NCBI RefSeq assembly: GCF_000582685.1
Contig: NZ_KK073768.1
Location: 4,769,090 to 4,833,089 of the forward strand
Direction: 5' to 3'
From: [Scytonema hofmanni] UTEX 2349
GTDB taxonomy: Bacteria > Cyanobacteriota > Cyanobacteriia > Cyanobacteriales > Nostocaceae
DNA length: 64,000 bases
The translations under genes were made by a program, and so were the position numbers. The first letter of the stretch is position 1. Each line of letters begins with the position of its first letter. The notes beneath the pieces were generated by a model that worked only from the letters and a program-made list of their open reading frames with translations, was not told the origin of the DNA and searched no databases. This document shows, piece by piece, positions 1 through 8,031 of the stretch.

Positions 1-1
1 A

Positions 2-148
2 GTAGCCACCATCGCCGATTCTATTCTCATTGAATGCGATCGCGTCTTGAAAGTGCAAGTCACTTTAAGCAAACCTGCCGCACCTATTCCCGACTTTGGC
101 GGCAAAATTACCATTGAACTGACTAGAAGTAAGTCTAACTGCTCATAG
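2..148 (+). CDS. folB: Dihydroneopterin aldolase, C-terminal end (partial)
   Basis: Only the last 48 codons are inside the window; the gene enters from the left edge and ends at TAG 146-148. The translated tail contains LSKPAAPIPDFGGKITIEL. A VxKPxAPI...G..TI(E/T) ending is typical of FolB, which converts 7,8-dihydroneopterin to 6-hydroxymethyl-dihydropterin in cytosolic folate synthesis. The catalytic N-terminal part is outside the window, so activity cannot be judged. The related FolX epimerase shares this fold and is the main alternative. The next gene on this strand begins about 1 kb away, so folB ends its transcription unit here. Confidence 0.78.
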   Translation, partial: VATIADSILIECDRVLKVQVTLSKPAAPIPDFGGKITIELTRSKSNCS

Positions 149-244
149 AAACCTAGACAAAGTTACCCAAAAGTCGTCATTTTCCCCATGCCCAAAAACT
201 CAATCGAATTGTGGCTGGAGTTTTTTATTTTTTGAACATGTATC

Positions 245-330
245 AGGACTTACGCACGAACTACGTACTTCCGTCATTGCGACCCTTCGGTTGCAATCTC
301 AAAGTCTTGTTTTCTCGTAACAAATGCGTA
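245..330. repeat. MITE-like repeat, AGGACTTACGCA family, copy 1
   Basis: Starts with AGGACTTACGCA and ends in ATGCGTA, a shortened right arm. The interior (TCCGTCATTGCGAC..., AATCTCAAAGTCTTG...) is nearly the same as the complete copy at 12815-12905. The right terminal inverted repeat is truncated where it joins ATACCAATTC. Confidence 0.7.
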
Positions 331-640
331 ATACCAATTCTATGTGAGGCTGCACATTAACGCCCTTAGGCTGGAAGCCTGGGGCTACAGAAACAAAGCA
401 GGCACACGCAGGCTAAATTATATGCATCTTCATATAAAATCGGTATGTGATTCAAATGAGAACCACTGTATTTCCCCCTATTTTTTATTAGATATAGGCG
501 TAGAAATTAATTATGCGTTGCCCGAAACCCTTGTAAAGACCTCGCAATGCTACATCTCTACGTCTTTTCGAGAGATTTAAAACTATAGCTTCATCAAAAT
601 CGGGGAAATCATCACCAAAACAGTATATTTGAGATGATAA

Positions 641-750
641 CTTTATGTAACATTTTTTATCTAAAGAATGTGTTTCATATTACAGTTTTATGTAATATTT
701 TTAATAGAAGTGTGTTTAATATTACACTCTTGTGTAACATTTTTATGCTA
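641..750. promoter_or_regulatory. Array of dyad motifs ATTACA-N6-TGTAAY
   Basis: Two clean inverted repeats (ATTACA-N6-TGTAAT at 679-696; ATTACA-N6-TGTAAC at 721-738) and a third, half-degenerate one (TATGTAAC near 644-651) recur at 42-45 bp spacing, each followed by an ATTTTT tract. Spacing of about four helical turns suggests a multi-site operator or nucleoid-protein array. The only downstream gene is the GGDEF protein about 400 bp away. The binding protein is unknown and the regulatory role is an inference. Confidence 0.35.
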
Positions 751-1150
751 AATGCTTGGAACAGCTAGTTGTTTGTTTTTAAATTTTCGACTTCCATGTG
801 ATTTTATTAAGCTTGAAACAATTTTATACACATGCGTAAACATTACCAAAACGTAGTTTTTTTTAATCAATTAGTTACTTAGATAGAAAAAACTGCCTTT
901 AAGTTTTAGTAATTTGAGGGCAATTTATATCATGCACAAATAACTTGATACTAACCATATATAAACACCCAATTAACTTGAGTCAACCTCGATAATCCGC
1001 ATTTCCACACAAATTAGAGTAATAATTATTCAGCTTTTTATGAAGCTATGACGCAGTTAGTTTAGAGATTGATATTATAGGATTATTCTGTTTCAGATTG
1101 CGTTGACACTGACAACAACATCTGAGCTTTCGCCAACCGATTATTTTAGC

Positions 1151-2446
1151 ATGGACAGTCCGAAAATCCTAGTTGTTAAGGACGAAAAAGTCCTAGTCGT
1201 AGATATTAGAAACAGATTACAAAACTTACGATATACTGTTTCGCATATCACTAATTCTGGTGAGGAAGCAATAAAAAAAGTAGCAGAAACTCGTCTACAT
1301 TTAGTGTTAATTGATATCTGCTTGTCAGTAAAAGTCAATGGAGTGCAAGTGGCAGAAATCATTCTGAATAGTTTCGACTTACTTATGCTATACTTGACTA
1401 AGTATTTATTAGAGCATACATTACATAAACAGCAGTTAACTAAACCCTTTAGTTACATTCTTAAACCAATTGCAGAAAGAGACTTACATGTTGCGGTAGA
1501 AATGGCTATTTATAAACAGGAGATTGAAAAGAAATTAGAGAAAAAACATCAGCAATTAACTGCAATTATTAATAGTATGGGCTGTGCCGTAGTTGTGACA
1601 GATACAAATGGTTGTGTCCAAATTATGAATCCTGTAGCAGAAGAGCTAACTGGATGGAAGCAAAATGAAGCAATTGGTAAAGATTTAACCGAAGTTTTTA
1701 GTTTGATTGACAGCGAGACGAATGAGCCAATTGAGAATTTAGCTAAACAAGCAATAAAAGCGAATGCAGTTTTGAATTTACCAGAAAACTGTACTCTGAT
1801 TGCTAAAGATGGCAGAAAAATAGCGATTGGGGATAGTGTTGTACCTATCCGGGATGATGATGGGCAAATAACTGGTGCGGTTTTAGTTTCTCAAGACATC
1901 ACTAAACGCAAACAGAAAGAAGCGCAACTACTTCGCAATGCATTTTATGATGGGCTAACAACACTACCAAATCGCATTTTATTTACAGATAGACTGAGAC
2001 AAGCAATTGAGCGAAGCAACCGACGCAACGATTATCATTTTGCGGTTTTGTTTTTGGATTTAGATGGCTTCAAAGCAATTAACGATCGCTTTGGGCACCA
2101 AATGGGAGATAATTTCTTAGTAGCGATCGCTAAACGATTAGAATCATGCTTGCGTAGTGGCGATACTGTCGCTCGATTTGGCGGCGATGAGTTTGCTTTT
2201 CTTTTAGAAGAAATTAAAGACGTTAGCGATGCTACCAGTATTGCCAAACGCATTCATGAGTCTTTAGCATTGCCACTTAACTTTAATGGACATGACATAA
2301 TTTGTACAGGCAGTATTGGTATAGCTTTTAGTGGTAGCAAGCATAATGAACCAGAAAGTCTGCTACGAGATGCTGATACAGCCATGTACCACGCCAAGCA
2401 ACAAGGTAAGGCTCGTTATAGTATATTTGATGAAGATATGAATTGA
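1151..2446 (+). CDS. REC-PAS-GGDEF diguanylate cyclase-type signalling protein
   Basis: 431 residues from ATG 1151; an in-frame TTG at 1103 would add 16 residues, but MDSPKILVV is the usual family start. The domains are a receiver (about 5-118), a short coiled linker, PAS (130-255) and GGDEF (262-427). The GGDEF signature is intact (RFGGDEF, 342-348) and an RxxD inhibitory site lies five residues upstream (R335-D338), so it should be able to make c-di-GMP from two GTP and bind product. The receiver is odd: the phosphoacceptor Asp55 and Lys105 remain, but the acidic pocket pair reads K-D (ILVVKDE) instead of E/D-D, so phosphorylation may be weak or lost. It stands alone and is cytosolic. The dyad array upstream may regulate it. 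Confidence 0.85.
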   Translation: MDSPKILVVKDEKVLVVDIRNRLQNLRYTVSHITNSGEEAIKKVAETRLHLVLIDICLSVKVNGVQVAEIILNSFDLLMLYLTKYLLEHTLHKQQLTKPFSYILKPIAERDLHVAVEMAIYKQEIEKKLEKKHQQLTAIINSMGCAVVVTDTNGCVQIMNPVAEELTGWKQNEAIGKDLTEVFSLIDSETNEPIENLAKQAIKANAVLNLPENCTLIAKDGRKIAIGDSVVPIRDDDGQITGAVLVSQDITKRKQKEAQLLRNAFYDGLTTLPNRILFTDRLRQAIERSNRRNDYHFAVLFLDLDGFKAINDRFGHQMGDNFLVAIAKRLESCLRSGDTVARFGGDEFAFLLEEIKDVSDATSIAKRIHESLALPLNFNGHDIICTGSIGIAFSGSKHNEPESLLRDADTAMYHAKQQGKARYSIFDEDMN

Positions 2447-2506
2447 TAGTTGTTAGTTGACGATGACTATCTAGAATCCCCACAGCGTTTAGTTGCTTCT
2501 AGCAAC

Positions 2507-2546
2507 AAAAGCCACCCATATCGTCGTAAGTTTTGCGGGGCTTTTT
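2507..2546 (+). terminator. Probable rho-independent terminator after the GGDEF gene
   Basis: AAAAGCC (2507-2513) can pair with GGCTTTT (2539-2545), followed by TAGTTTTT. The loop is long, so it is a moderate call. Confidence 0.4.
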
Positions 2547-2642
2547 AGTTTTTGGTTACGACTTATCGGACGCGATGCATAAGTCAGGCAACACAGGAGC
2601 GATCGCGATCGCACTGACGCACGGCAACGCACCCATCAAAAA

Positions 2643-2675
2643 GCCGTCCCTGCCTCATGAGGGGGGAGGGACGGC
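2643..2675. other. Strong hairpin in a GC-rich block, possible structured RNA
   Basis: GCCGTCCCT (2643-2651) pairs perfectly with AGGGACGGC (2667-2675), with the self-complementary CCTCATGAGG inside the loop. A conserved-looking tail (GTGGGTTTTCACCTGCATC...) follows to about 2720. There is no T-run for a simple terminator on the plus strand. No RNA family was recognised; it could be a small RNA or a mobile-element remnant. Confidence 0.3.
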
Positions 2676-2746
2676 AGTGGGTTTTCACCTGCATCGAGGT
2701 TAAGCGCTGCCGCAGTGGTTATAACTAAAGACGCATCTGAAAAATA

Positions 2747-2853
2747 TATATAGCAATCCTAAATGAGTCGTGAAAATTTCCGAGTCCTCTCTCTGCGTTC
2801 TCTGCGGCTCTGCGGTTAATTTCTTTTTACAAATGATTTAGGACTGCTATATA
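2747..2853. repeat. MITE-like element with TATATAGCARTCCTAAAT ends
   Basis: About 107 bp with long imperfect terminal inverted repeats (left TATATAGCAATCCTAAATGA, right arm the complement of TATATAGCAGTCCTAAATCA). The interior resembles the CTCTGCGTTCTCTGCGG sequence seen in other repeats here. No coding capacity. Confidence 0.65.
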
Positions 2854-3060
2854 CCATGTTCGTTTAGATGTCAGGAATGAGATTCTAGTCACAAAGAAGG
2901 GTGTGGGGTGTTGGGGGTAGGGTGTGGGGAAGACGGCTGATGCTCAATAGCTTGAACTCCGACTTTCCGCGCTTCGTCGCTCTTCGACGGGGCTTGTATC
3001 CAAGATGGTTGTCGGGGCTATTTCTTTTCCCCACACCCGCCGCCCCTTTAAGGGGGCTGG

Positions 3061-3372
3061 TCACAACTCAGGTTGATCAACGATTGCTTCGCTGAGTAAA
3101 GCTATCCACATATCTGCTGGATTAGAGTAGTAATCAATTTCTTCAACTTGATATCGACAAGAGTCAGAGCCGTTTTTTAAAAAAATATAATCACCACGCT
3201 TAATACCTTTACCCTGTCCTGTCATATAACCTTTTTTCAAGTCATTTACAGATTCAAATACATAGTCACGTCCGTTGACGTATCGGGTATAATCATAAGT
3301 TTTATTCGGCTGCTGTTTGGGTTTATTTAATAAAAAGCTAAACAGCGATGAAAAAACAACCCTAAGGTTCAT
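3061..3372 (-). CDS. Small conserved-looking protein of unknown function
   Basis: 103 residues from ATG 3372, chosen because an AGG ribosome-binding motif lies about 10 nt upstream; in-frame starts at 3393 and 3432 would add up to 20 residues. The first residues are mildly hydrophobic (LRVVFSSLFSFLL), then the chain becomes soluble, Tyr/Asp-rich (GRDYVFESVNDLKKGY..., GIKRGDYIFLKNG, YQVEEIDYYSNPADMWIALL). The central part reads like a small beta-rich barrel of the SH3 or KOW type. No catalytic motif is visible and the family is not recognised. The neighbouring repeats on both sides give no functional context. Confidence 0.55.
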   Translation of the reverse strand: MNLRVVFSSLFSFLLNKPKQQPNKTYDYTRYVNGRDYVFESVNDLKKGYMTGQGKGIKRGDYIFLKNGSDSCRYQVEEIDYYSNPADMWIALLSEAIVDQPEL

Positions 3373-3887
3373 GCTTGACCTGGTAGAAGACATAAGTAAA
3401 TTAAAAACAATAATTTGCAAACAGATAAGCAATTTCTTTTGCCCTGATAATTAGCTCCCCTTCAATTTGGGTTATTTATCATAATTATGGATACTTCTAA
3501 CCCAAATGTATTATTATTTTAATCAAGTATTCCTATTTCACAAGGTTTAAATACCTAAAATACCACCACAAACAAGTTTAAGATGCAAGACTAGTACAGC
3601 GGGCGCGTAAATAGCGCAAAGTTGGCGGTTGCCTGTACCGTCCCGCCAAACTTTGTAAGAGAACCAACCATTCTCAATCGCTAAAAAGCTTGCTCCATAT
3701 GACTTTTGAATGCGTGACTTTTGAATGCGTGACTTCCGCCTTGCGGTACTAGAAAGGACTTTATAAACAGTGGATAGTCATTATCTGGTTTTAGTGAAGG
3801 GCAAGGATGTCATTTGTCCAAAATCTGATTTGAAAGCACTTGACATTACCCTATGAGTGAGTGCTATACTATTTGAAGTAAAATCGT
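3373..3887. other. Spacer with an inverted repeat
   Basis: Contains a near-perfect inverted repeat, CAAAGTTGGCGG (3617-3628) against CCGCCAAACTTTG (3643-3655), a short direct repeat (TTTTGAATGCGTGACTT, twice, 3703-3737) and a small dispersed repeat ending CTTGCGGTACTAG. No gene seen. Confidence 0.5.
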
Positions 3888-3959
3888 TGGGGCGTAGCCA
3901 AGTGGTAAGGCAGCGGGTTTTGGTCCCGCCATTCCTAGGTTCGAATCCTAGCGCCCCAG
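3888..3959 (+). tRNA. tRNA-Gln (anticodon TTG)
   Basis: 72 nt. The acceptor stem is TGGGGCG (3888-3894) pairing with CGCCCCA (3952-3958), with discriminator G3959. The anticodon stem-loop CAGCGGGTTTTGGTCCCGC presents TTG, and the T arm carries GGTTCGAATCC. The U1-A72 first pair is common in bacterial tRNA-Gln. No CCA is encoded directly downstream (the next bases are TTTG). Confidence 0.96.
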
Positions 3960-4357
3960 TTTGTATGTATAAATGCTAGTCGTACCACATTCTGTTTGAT
4001 ATTGTATTTAAACCACAAGTAAAGCGAAGATTAATCAGAGCTTGAGGGTTAGGTGTGGCGATGCGTAATATGATTAATACTCACTTGAAATTGATAGCTT
4101 CATGTAGCTGAGGTTTATTTACAAGATGCTGAGTATATTTTTTTGAATCAGTAGCTGAATAATAGTTACAGTTTGCCTAAAGGTTGATCGCCTTAAACAA
4201 AGTCAGGACTTACGCATTTTAACGATAAACTGTCATTTGTGAGTGTAGCGATCTTCGGAACGAAGAATCTCCGAGATACTTCTCTTCTCCTTCGGAGACG
4301 CTTCGCGAACGAGAGGCTTCAGAAACCCGAACGCTACACTTCGTTTCGCTCAGTATC

Positions 4358-4448
4358 AGGACTTACGCAAAAATTCTCTCAAACTCTTATTCCTCTGTTT
4401 CCTCTGGGCTCTCTGCGGTTCGTTTTTTGGTCTGTTTGCGTAAGTCCT
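4358..4448. repeat. MITE-like repeat, AGGACTTACGCA family, complete copy
   Basis: 91 bp bounded by AGGACTTACGCA and TGCGTAAGTCCT, perfect 12-bp terminal inverted repeats. The interior is the reverse complement of the copy at 27425-27516, so the same element occurs in both orientations. Confidence 0.8.
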
Positions 4449-4492
4449 AAGTATGACATTTTCGACTTTGCGTAAAACCGAAAACCCGCTCT

Positions 4493-4515
4493 GAGACGTT
4501 CCCGTGGAACGTCTC
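4493..4515. repeat. GAGACG palindrome family
   Basis: GAGACGTTCCC-GTGGAACGTCTC, a REP-like hairpin. It is followed by an inverted fragment of the ATACAGCAGATTGCGTT family. Confidence 0.7.
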
Positions 4516-5036
4516 TACGTGTATTTAATAACAACGCAATCTGCTGTAATTCAACTAAAATCTTTGTCCTTTTTGTTTTATCCGGAAAAGTTTAAAGTTA
4601 ATTAGTAAGACTAAACAAATTAGTGCAACCTTCAACACTTGGATTTAAATACTAAACGTGTTAACTTTATGGGAATCTAATTAGCTTAGATTGAAGACTC
4701 AATTAATTGTATTAATTTATACATATTATCCAGTGGAGACATATATAATTAGCCAAGCAATTTATCGTGCGTAATGTTACTGTAGTTGTAGTGCATCGCT
4801 CCAAAAAAGATCGGATCGTAAATACTGTCTTCCAGGGTAATGAGTCTATCAGGTTGGTATGAAGCAATACTCAAGTTCGGCTTGAGATTCTTTGGACTAT
4901 GAGATTAGTCAGTTCAGTAATTAACCAGGAGTGCCGAAACGTAGCGCAGTGAAGGAGAAATGAAACTCCAGATGCCAAATTTTAATCAAGACATAAACTT
5001 GCGTAATTACTGTTAGTAATTTAATTTACCATTGCC

Positions 5037-7238
5037 ATGCTGAAGTCAGAAAAATATCCTCACCCTTTGTCACAAGCGAATACGGCACAGTTAAATGATG
5101 TTGAAGAAGGTGGATTGAACCTGGGTCAAGTTGGATCTGCTTTGCGTCGCCGAATATTTTTGATTGTTGGTTTAACAGGCATAGTAGCAACAGCAGCTGT
5201 GTTGAAGGCAGAACAAGATCCTCCAGTATATCAAGGCGAATTTGAGATTTTAACTAAGCCTTTGACTGGTGAGAGTAAGGCTCTAGCCGATGTTCCTCAA
5301 ACTCTGGGTTCCCAACTGAACATAGCAGGAGCAAATGCGGAGACAACAAAAACCACGATCGCAGTTTTAAAAAGTCGTAAAGTCCTAGATCCGATTGTCG
5401 AAGAACTTCAACCTAAATATCCAAAGCTGACTTACGAAGTACTTGCTGAGAACTTAACTATTCAACCCGAGCAGGAAAGTATTTTACAAGTCCAATATCT
5501 AGATGCAGATCAAAAGGAAGTTATCGAAGTTTCCCAAGCACTTGCTAAAACTTTTTTGCAGTATAGTTTGGCAGAGCGTCAAGCAGAAGTAGCTCAGGCA
5601 ATTAAGTTCGTTAAGCAAGAAAAACAGCCCATAGAGCGGCGGGTCATATCATGGCAAAACGAACTGGGAAACCTGCGATTAGAAAATAACTTAATAGACC
5701 CAACCCAGAAAGCTACAGAGGTATCTACTCATATTACGACTTTGACGCAACAACAACTCGAAAATCGGGTACAGTTAGCACAAATGGTAGCTAAGTATCA
5801 AGATTTGCAAACAGAGTTAGCGCAACAACCAGGTGAGAGGGCTGGTAATTTAGTGCTGAGTGAAAATCCTCGCTACCAAAAGATACTCGATCAGATCCAG
5901 GAAGTGGATGTTGAGATTAAAAAACAGTCAGCCAAATTTACGGATTTCAACCCGACCATAGGGACTTTACAGGATAGAAAAAACAACTTACTCCCATTGC
6001 TTTCAGCCGAAGAAGTTCGGGTTCAGAAAGATTTTCAAAGCCGCATCCAGGAACTGCAAGCTAGAGATCGAGCATTGGGTGTAAAAATCAATAATTTAAA
6101 TAATTACGTCAAAAAGTTGGCAATTATTACCCGTAATTACGATAACATTCAGCGGGAACTACAAGTTGCCACTCAAGGTCTGACTCAATTTACAACCAAA
6201 GAACAAGCGTTGCAGCTCGATAAAGCCCAAAAGCAACAACCTTGGCAGTTACTCGATCCTAAACTGACTAAAGTAACGGAACCTGATGCTGTTTCAGACA
6301 GTGCCAAGAAAAACTTGGCATTGGGGGGAATGTTAGGTTTGCTGTTGGGTGTAGGGGCAGCTTTAGTTGTAGATAAACTCAGCAATATCTTTTATACTTC
6401 TAAGGAACTCAAAGAAGCGACTAGACTGCCCTTGTTAGGCGTAGTTCCCTTAAGAAAAGAACTAGGACTGACAACTAAAGAAAATGCATCTAAAGGAGTG
6501 CAACCAGTAAGTAGCATTTCCTTTTTTGAGGTGTTTCGTTCTCTCTACACAAATATTCTTCTTTTGGGTTCGGATACGCCAATTCGCTCTCTTGTAATCA
6601 GTTCGGCAGGACAGGGAGACGGTAAATCTACTGTGGCTATACAGTTAGCCCAGGCAGCAGCAGCGATGGGGCAACGTGTATTATTAGTCGATGCGAATCT
6701 ACGTTGTCCGACTTTGCACAATCGAGTCGGGTTAATGAATATTCAGGGCTTGACCGATGTAATTTCCCAAGATTTAGAGTGGAGTAATGTAATTGAGCGA
6801 TCGCATGACGAAGAAAATCTCTTTGTCATGAGTGCTGGTCCCATTCCCCCAGACTCGGTAAGGTTACTTGCATCTGGGAAAATGCAAGATTTAATGGACG
6901 ATTTGCAAGCCAGTTTCGATTTGGTAATCTATGACACACCCCCAGTCTTGGGCTTTGCAGATGCCTATTTACTAGCGGCTAATACCAACGGTATGGTGCT
7001 AGTTGCTGGTTTGGGTAAGCTAAAACGTACTGTACTCCAACAAGCATTAGAAGAGATTCAAGTTTCTGGCACTGCCATTTTAGGGTTAATCGCTAATAAA
7101 TCTAAAGATTCCACACCATCGTCTTATAGCCACTATCAGCAGTATTACAGACAGAGCATGAGTGCTGAACGAGTTGGTGACGATACAGATGAAGACACCG
7201 CTAATTCTGCGTCAATGACAAATATAAAACGACGTTAG
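5037..7238 (+). CDS. Wzc/ExoP-like polysaccharide co-polymerase with tyrosine-kinase domain
   Basis: 733 residues from ATG 5037. A Wzz-type chain-length domain is framed by two membrane helices (about 39-57 and 426-445) with long periplasmic coiled coils between. The cytosolic BY-kinase domain follows: Walker A in SAGQGDGKSTVA (about 522-532), Walker A' in VLLVDAN (about 548) and Walker B in LVIYDTPP (about 628-635). A Tyr-rich tail (YSHYQQYY, about 697-704) fits autophosphorylation sites. Such proteins control polymerisation and export of capsular or exopolysaccharide through the Wzx/Wzy route. No glycosyltransferases flank it; a second, tail-less paralogue lies at 13096-15327 on the other strand. 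The 1-kb leader contains only repeats. Confidence 0.9.
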   Translation: MLKSEKYPHPLSQANTAQLNDVEEGGLNLGQVGSALRRRIFLIVGLTGIVATAAVLKAEQDPPVYQGEFEILTKPLTGESKALADVPQTLGSQLNIAGANAETTKTTIAVLKSRKVLDPIVEELQPKYPKLTYEVLAENLTIQPEQESILQVQYLDADQKEVIEVSQALAKTFLQYSLAERQAEVAQAIKFVKQEKQPIERRVISWQNELGNLRLENNLIDPTQKATEVSTHITTLTQQQLENRVQLAQMVAKYQDLQTELAQQPGERAGNLVLSENPRYQKILDQIQEVDVEIKKQSAKFTDFNPTIGTLQDRKNNLLPLLSAEEVRVQKDFQSRIQELQARDRALGVKINNLNNYVKKLAIITRNYDNIQRELQVATQGLTQFTTKEQALQLDKAQKQQPWQLLDPKLTKVTEPDAVSDSAKKNLALGGMLGLLLGVGAALVVDKLSNIFYTSKELKEATRLPLLGVVPLRKELGLTTKENASKGVQPVSSISFFEVFRSLYTNILLLGSDTPIRSLVISSAGQGDGKSTVAIQLAQAAAAMGQRVLLVDANLRCPTLHNRVGLMNIQGLTDVISQDLEWSNVIERSHDEENLFVMSAGPIPPDSVRLLASGKMQDLMDDLQASFDLVIYDTPPVLGFADAYLLAANTNGMVLVAGLGKLKRTVLQQALEEIQVSGTAILGLIANKSKDSTPSSYSHYQQYYRQSMSAERVGDDTDEDTANSASMTNIKRR

Positions 7239-7345
7239 GATGGGCAATGGGCAATGGGCATAGGGCAATGGGCAATGGGCAATGGGAATTATTCTTTTCA
7301 ATCCCCAGTCCCCAGTCCCCAGTCCCTAGTCCCTGTCCCCAGTCC
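7239..7345. repeat. Short tandem heptanucleotide repeats (GGGCAAT and CCCCAGT)
   Basis: Heptamers of GGGCAAT class (about 7241-7288) then CCCCAGT class (about 7304-7345) fill the gap between two converging genes. STRR sequences of this kind are a known hallmark of heterocystous cyanobacteria. Confidence 0.85.
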
Positions 7346-7825
7346 CTATTTCTCCGGCGATTTGAGAGCCTGATCGAGAACTTGCCTTGCTTGTTCTGCT
7401 TTAGCTCGGGCTTCTTGATAACGCATATTAGCTTGGGCAAAATTTTTCAGAACTTTAAAACCTTCCTTAAGACGGGTAATTTCCTCCTCAGTCACTGACT
7501 GATCGCTAAAGAGGACATCAACTGCTTTGCGAATTTCTAATGCTTCAGCGCGAGAATCTTGAACTTTGAGCTTGAGTGTAGCAAGATTGCTCAAAACCTG
7601 GACAGCTTGTGTAATTGCGTCCTCACCACTACCAGTGTCAATTGATGCTTCTTTCACCTCAATTAATTGTTGAACACCAAACCCTTCTTCTAATTCCGTA
7701 GGTAGGTTGCCTGCTTCCATTAGTTCCATCAGCTGATCCATCGCTTTCTCACGGGCTTTAGCTGAATCTTTACCGGGAACAGTGAGAATGATTTCTGGGC
7801 TTTGAGCAAGAGTGTACTGAACCAT
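7346..7825 (-). CDS. Helical cyanobacterial protein of unknown function
   Basis: 159 residues from ATG 7825 (MVQYTLAQSPEIILTVPGKD); an in-frame TTG at 7855 would add ten. Almost entirely helical and charged, with coiled-coil character in the last third (EEITRLKEGF...YQEARAKAEQARQVLDQAL). The N-terminus suggests a beta strand followed by helices (SAKAREKAMDQLMELMEAG). No catalytic residues, signal peptide or membrane segment. It converges with the Wzc-like gene across a heptamer repeat and is divergent from the gene at 8032. It resembles small conserved cyanobacterial proteins without a role; no function is proposed. Confidence 0.7.
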   Translation of the reverse strand: MVQYTLAQSPEIILTVPGKDSAKAREKAMDQLMELMEAGNLPTELEEGFGVQQLIEVKEASIDTGSGEDAITQAVQVLSNLATLKLKVQDSRAEALEIRKAVDVLFSDQSVTEEEITRLKEGFKVLKNFAQANMRYQEARAKAEQARQVLDQALKSPEK

Positions 7826-8031
7826 ATCTAAGCAAAAAAGTTGCTGGTTAACCAAGCCGAGGCAAATTATTTTAACATGAAGTCAGTAACAAGACGTTAA
7901 TTAAAAATTCCCAAAATAATTTTACATTTTGCATTCAAGTTGAGGCAGTCGCCCCGCAGAGTTTACAAAGTAGCAAAAATAAAACTTTATACTAAAAAAG
8001 GGAGAATAAATTTTCATAGGAGGGAAGAGCA

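Larger units (their letters stand above)
149..1150. other. 1-kb non-coding spacer
   Basis: No convincing gene. It holds a MITE-like repeat (245-330), a decayed copy of the GAGACG palindrome family around 513-562 (its neighbourhood matches 51441-51490), and an AT-rich stretch with a dyad array at 641-750. The motif ACCAATTCTATGTGAGG at about 333-349 recurs inverted near 49613-49630. A short reading frame at 344-580 is composed of repeat sequence and has no ribosome-binding site. Confidence 0.6.
3960..5036. other. 1.1-kb repeat-rich spacer upstream of the Wzc-like gene
   Basis: Holds a lone AGGACTTACGCA arm (about 4205), a small dispersed repeat (CTTCGGAGACGCTTCGCGAA, about 4280-4300), a full MITE (4358-4448), a GAGACG palindrome (4493-4515) and an inverted copy of the ATACAGCAGATTGCGTT family (about 4530-4542). 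The 400 bp before 5037 is AT-rich leader with no recognised element. The frame at 4239-4475 is repeat sequence, not a gene. Confidence 0.5.

Noticed and set aside
344..580. A 78-codon plus-strand frame before the GGDEF gene
   Set aside because: It runs through dispersed repeat DNA, has no ribosome-binding site and no protein-like pattern.
4239..4475. A 78-codon plus-strand frame
   Set aside because: Composed of a small dispersed repeat and a MITE copy; no homology expected.
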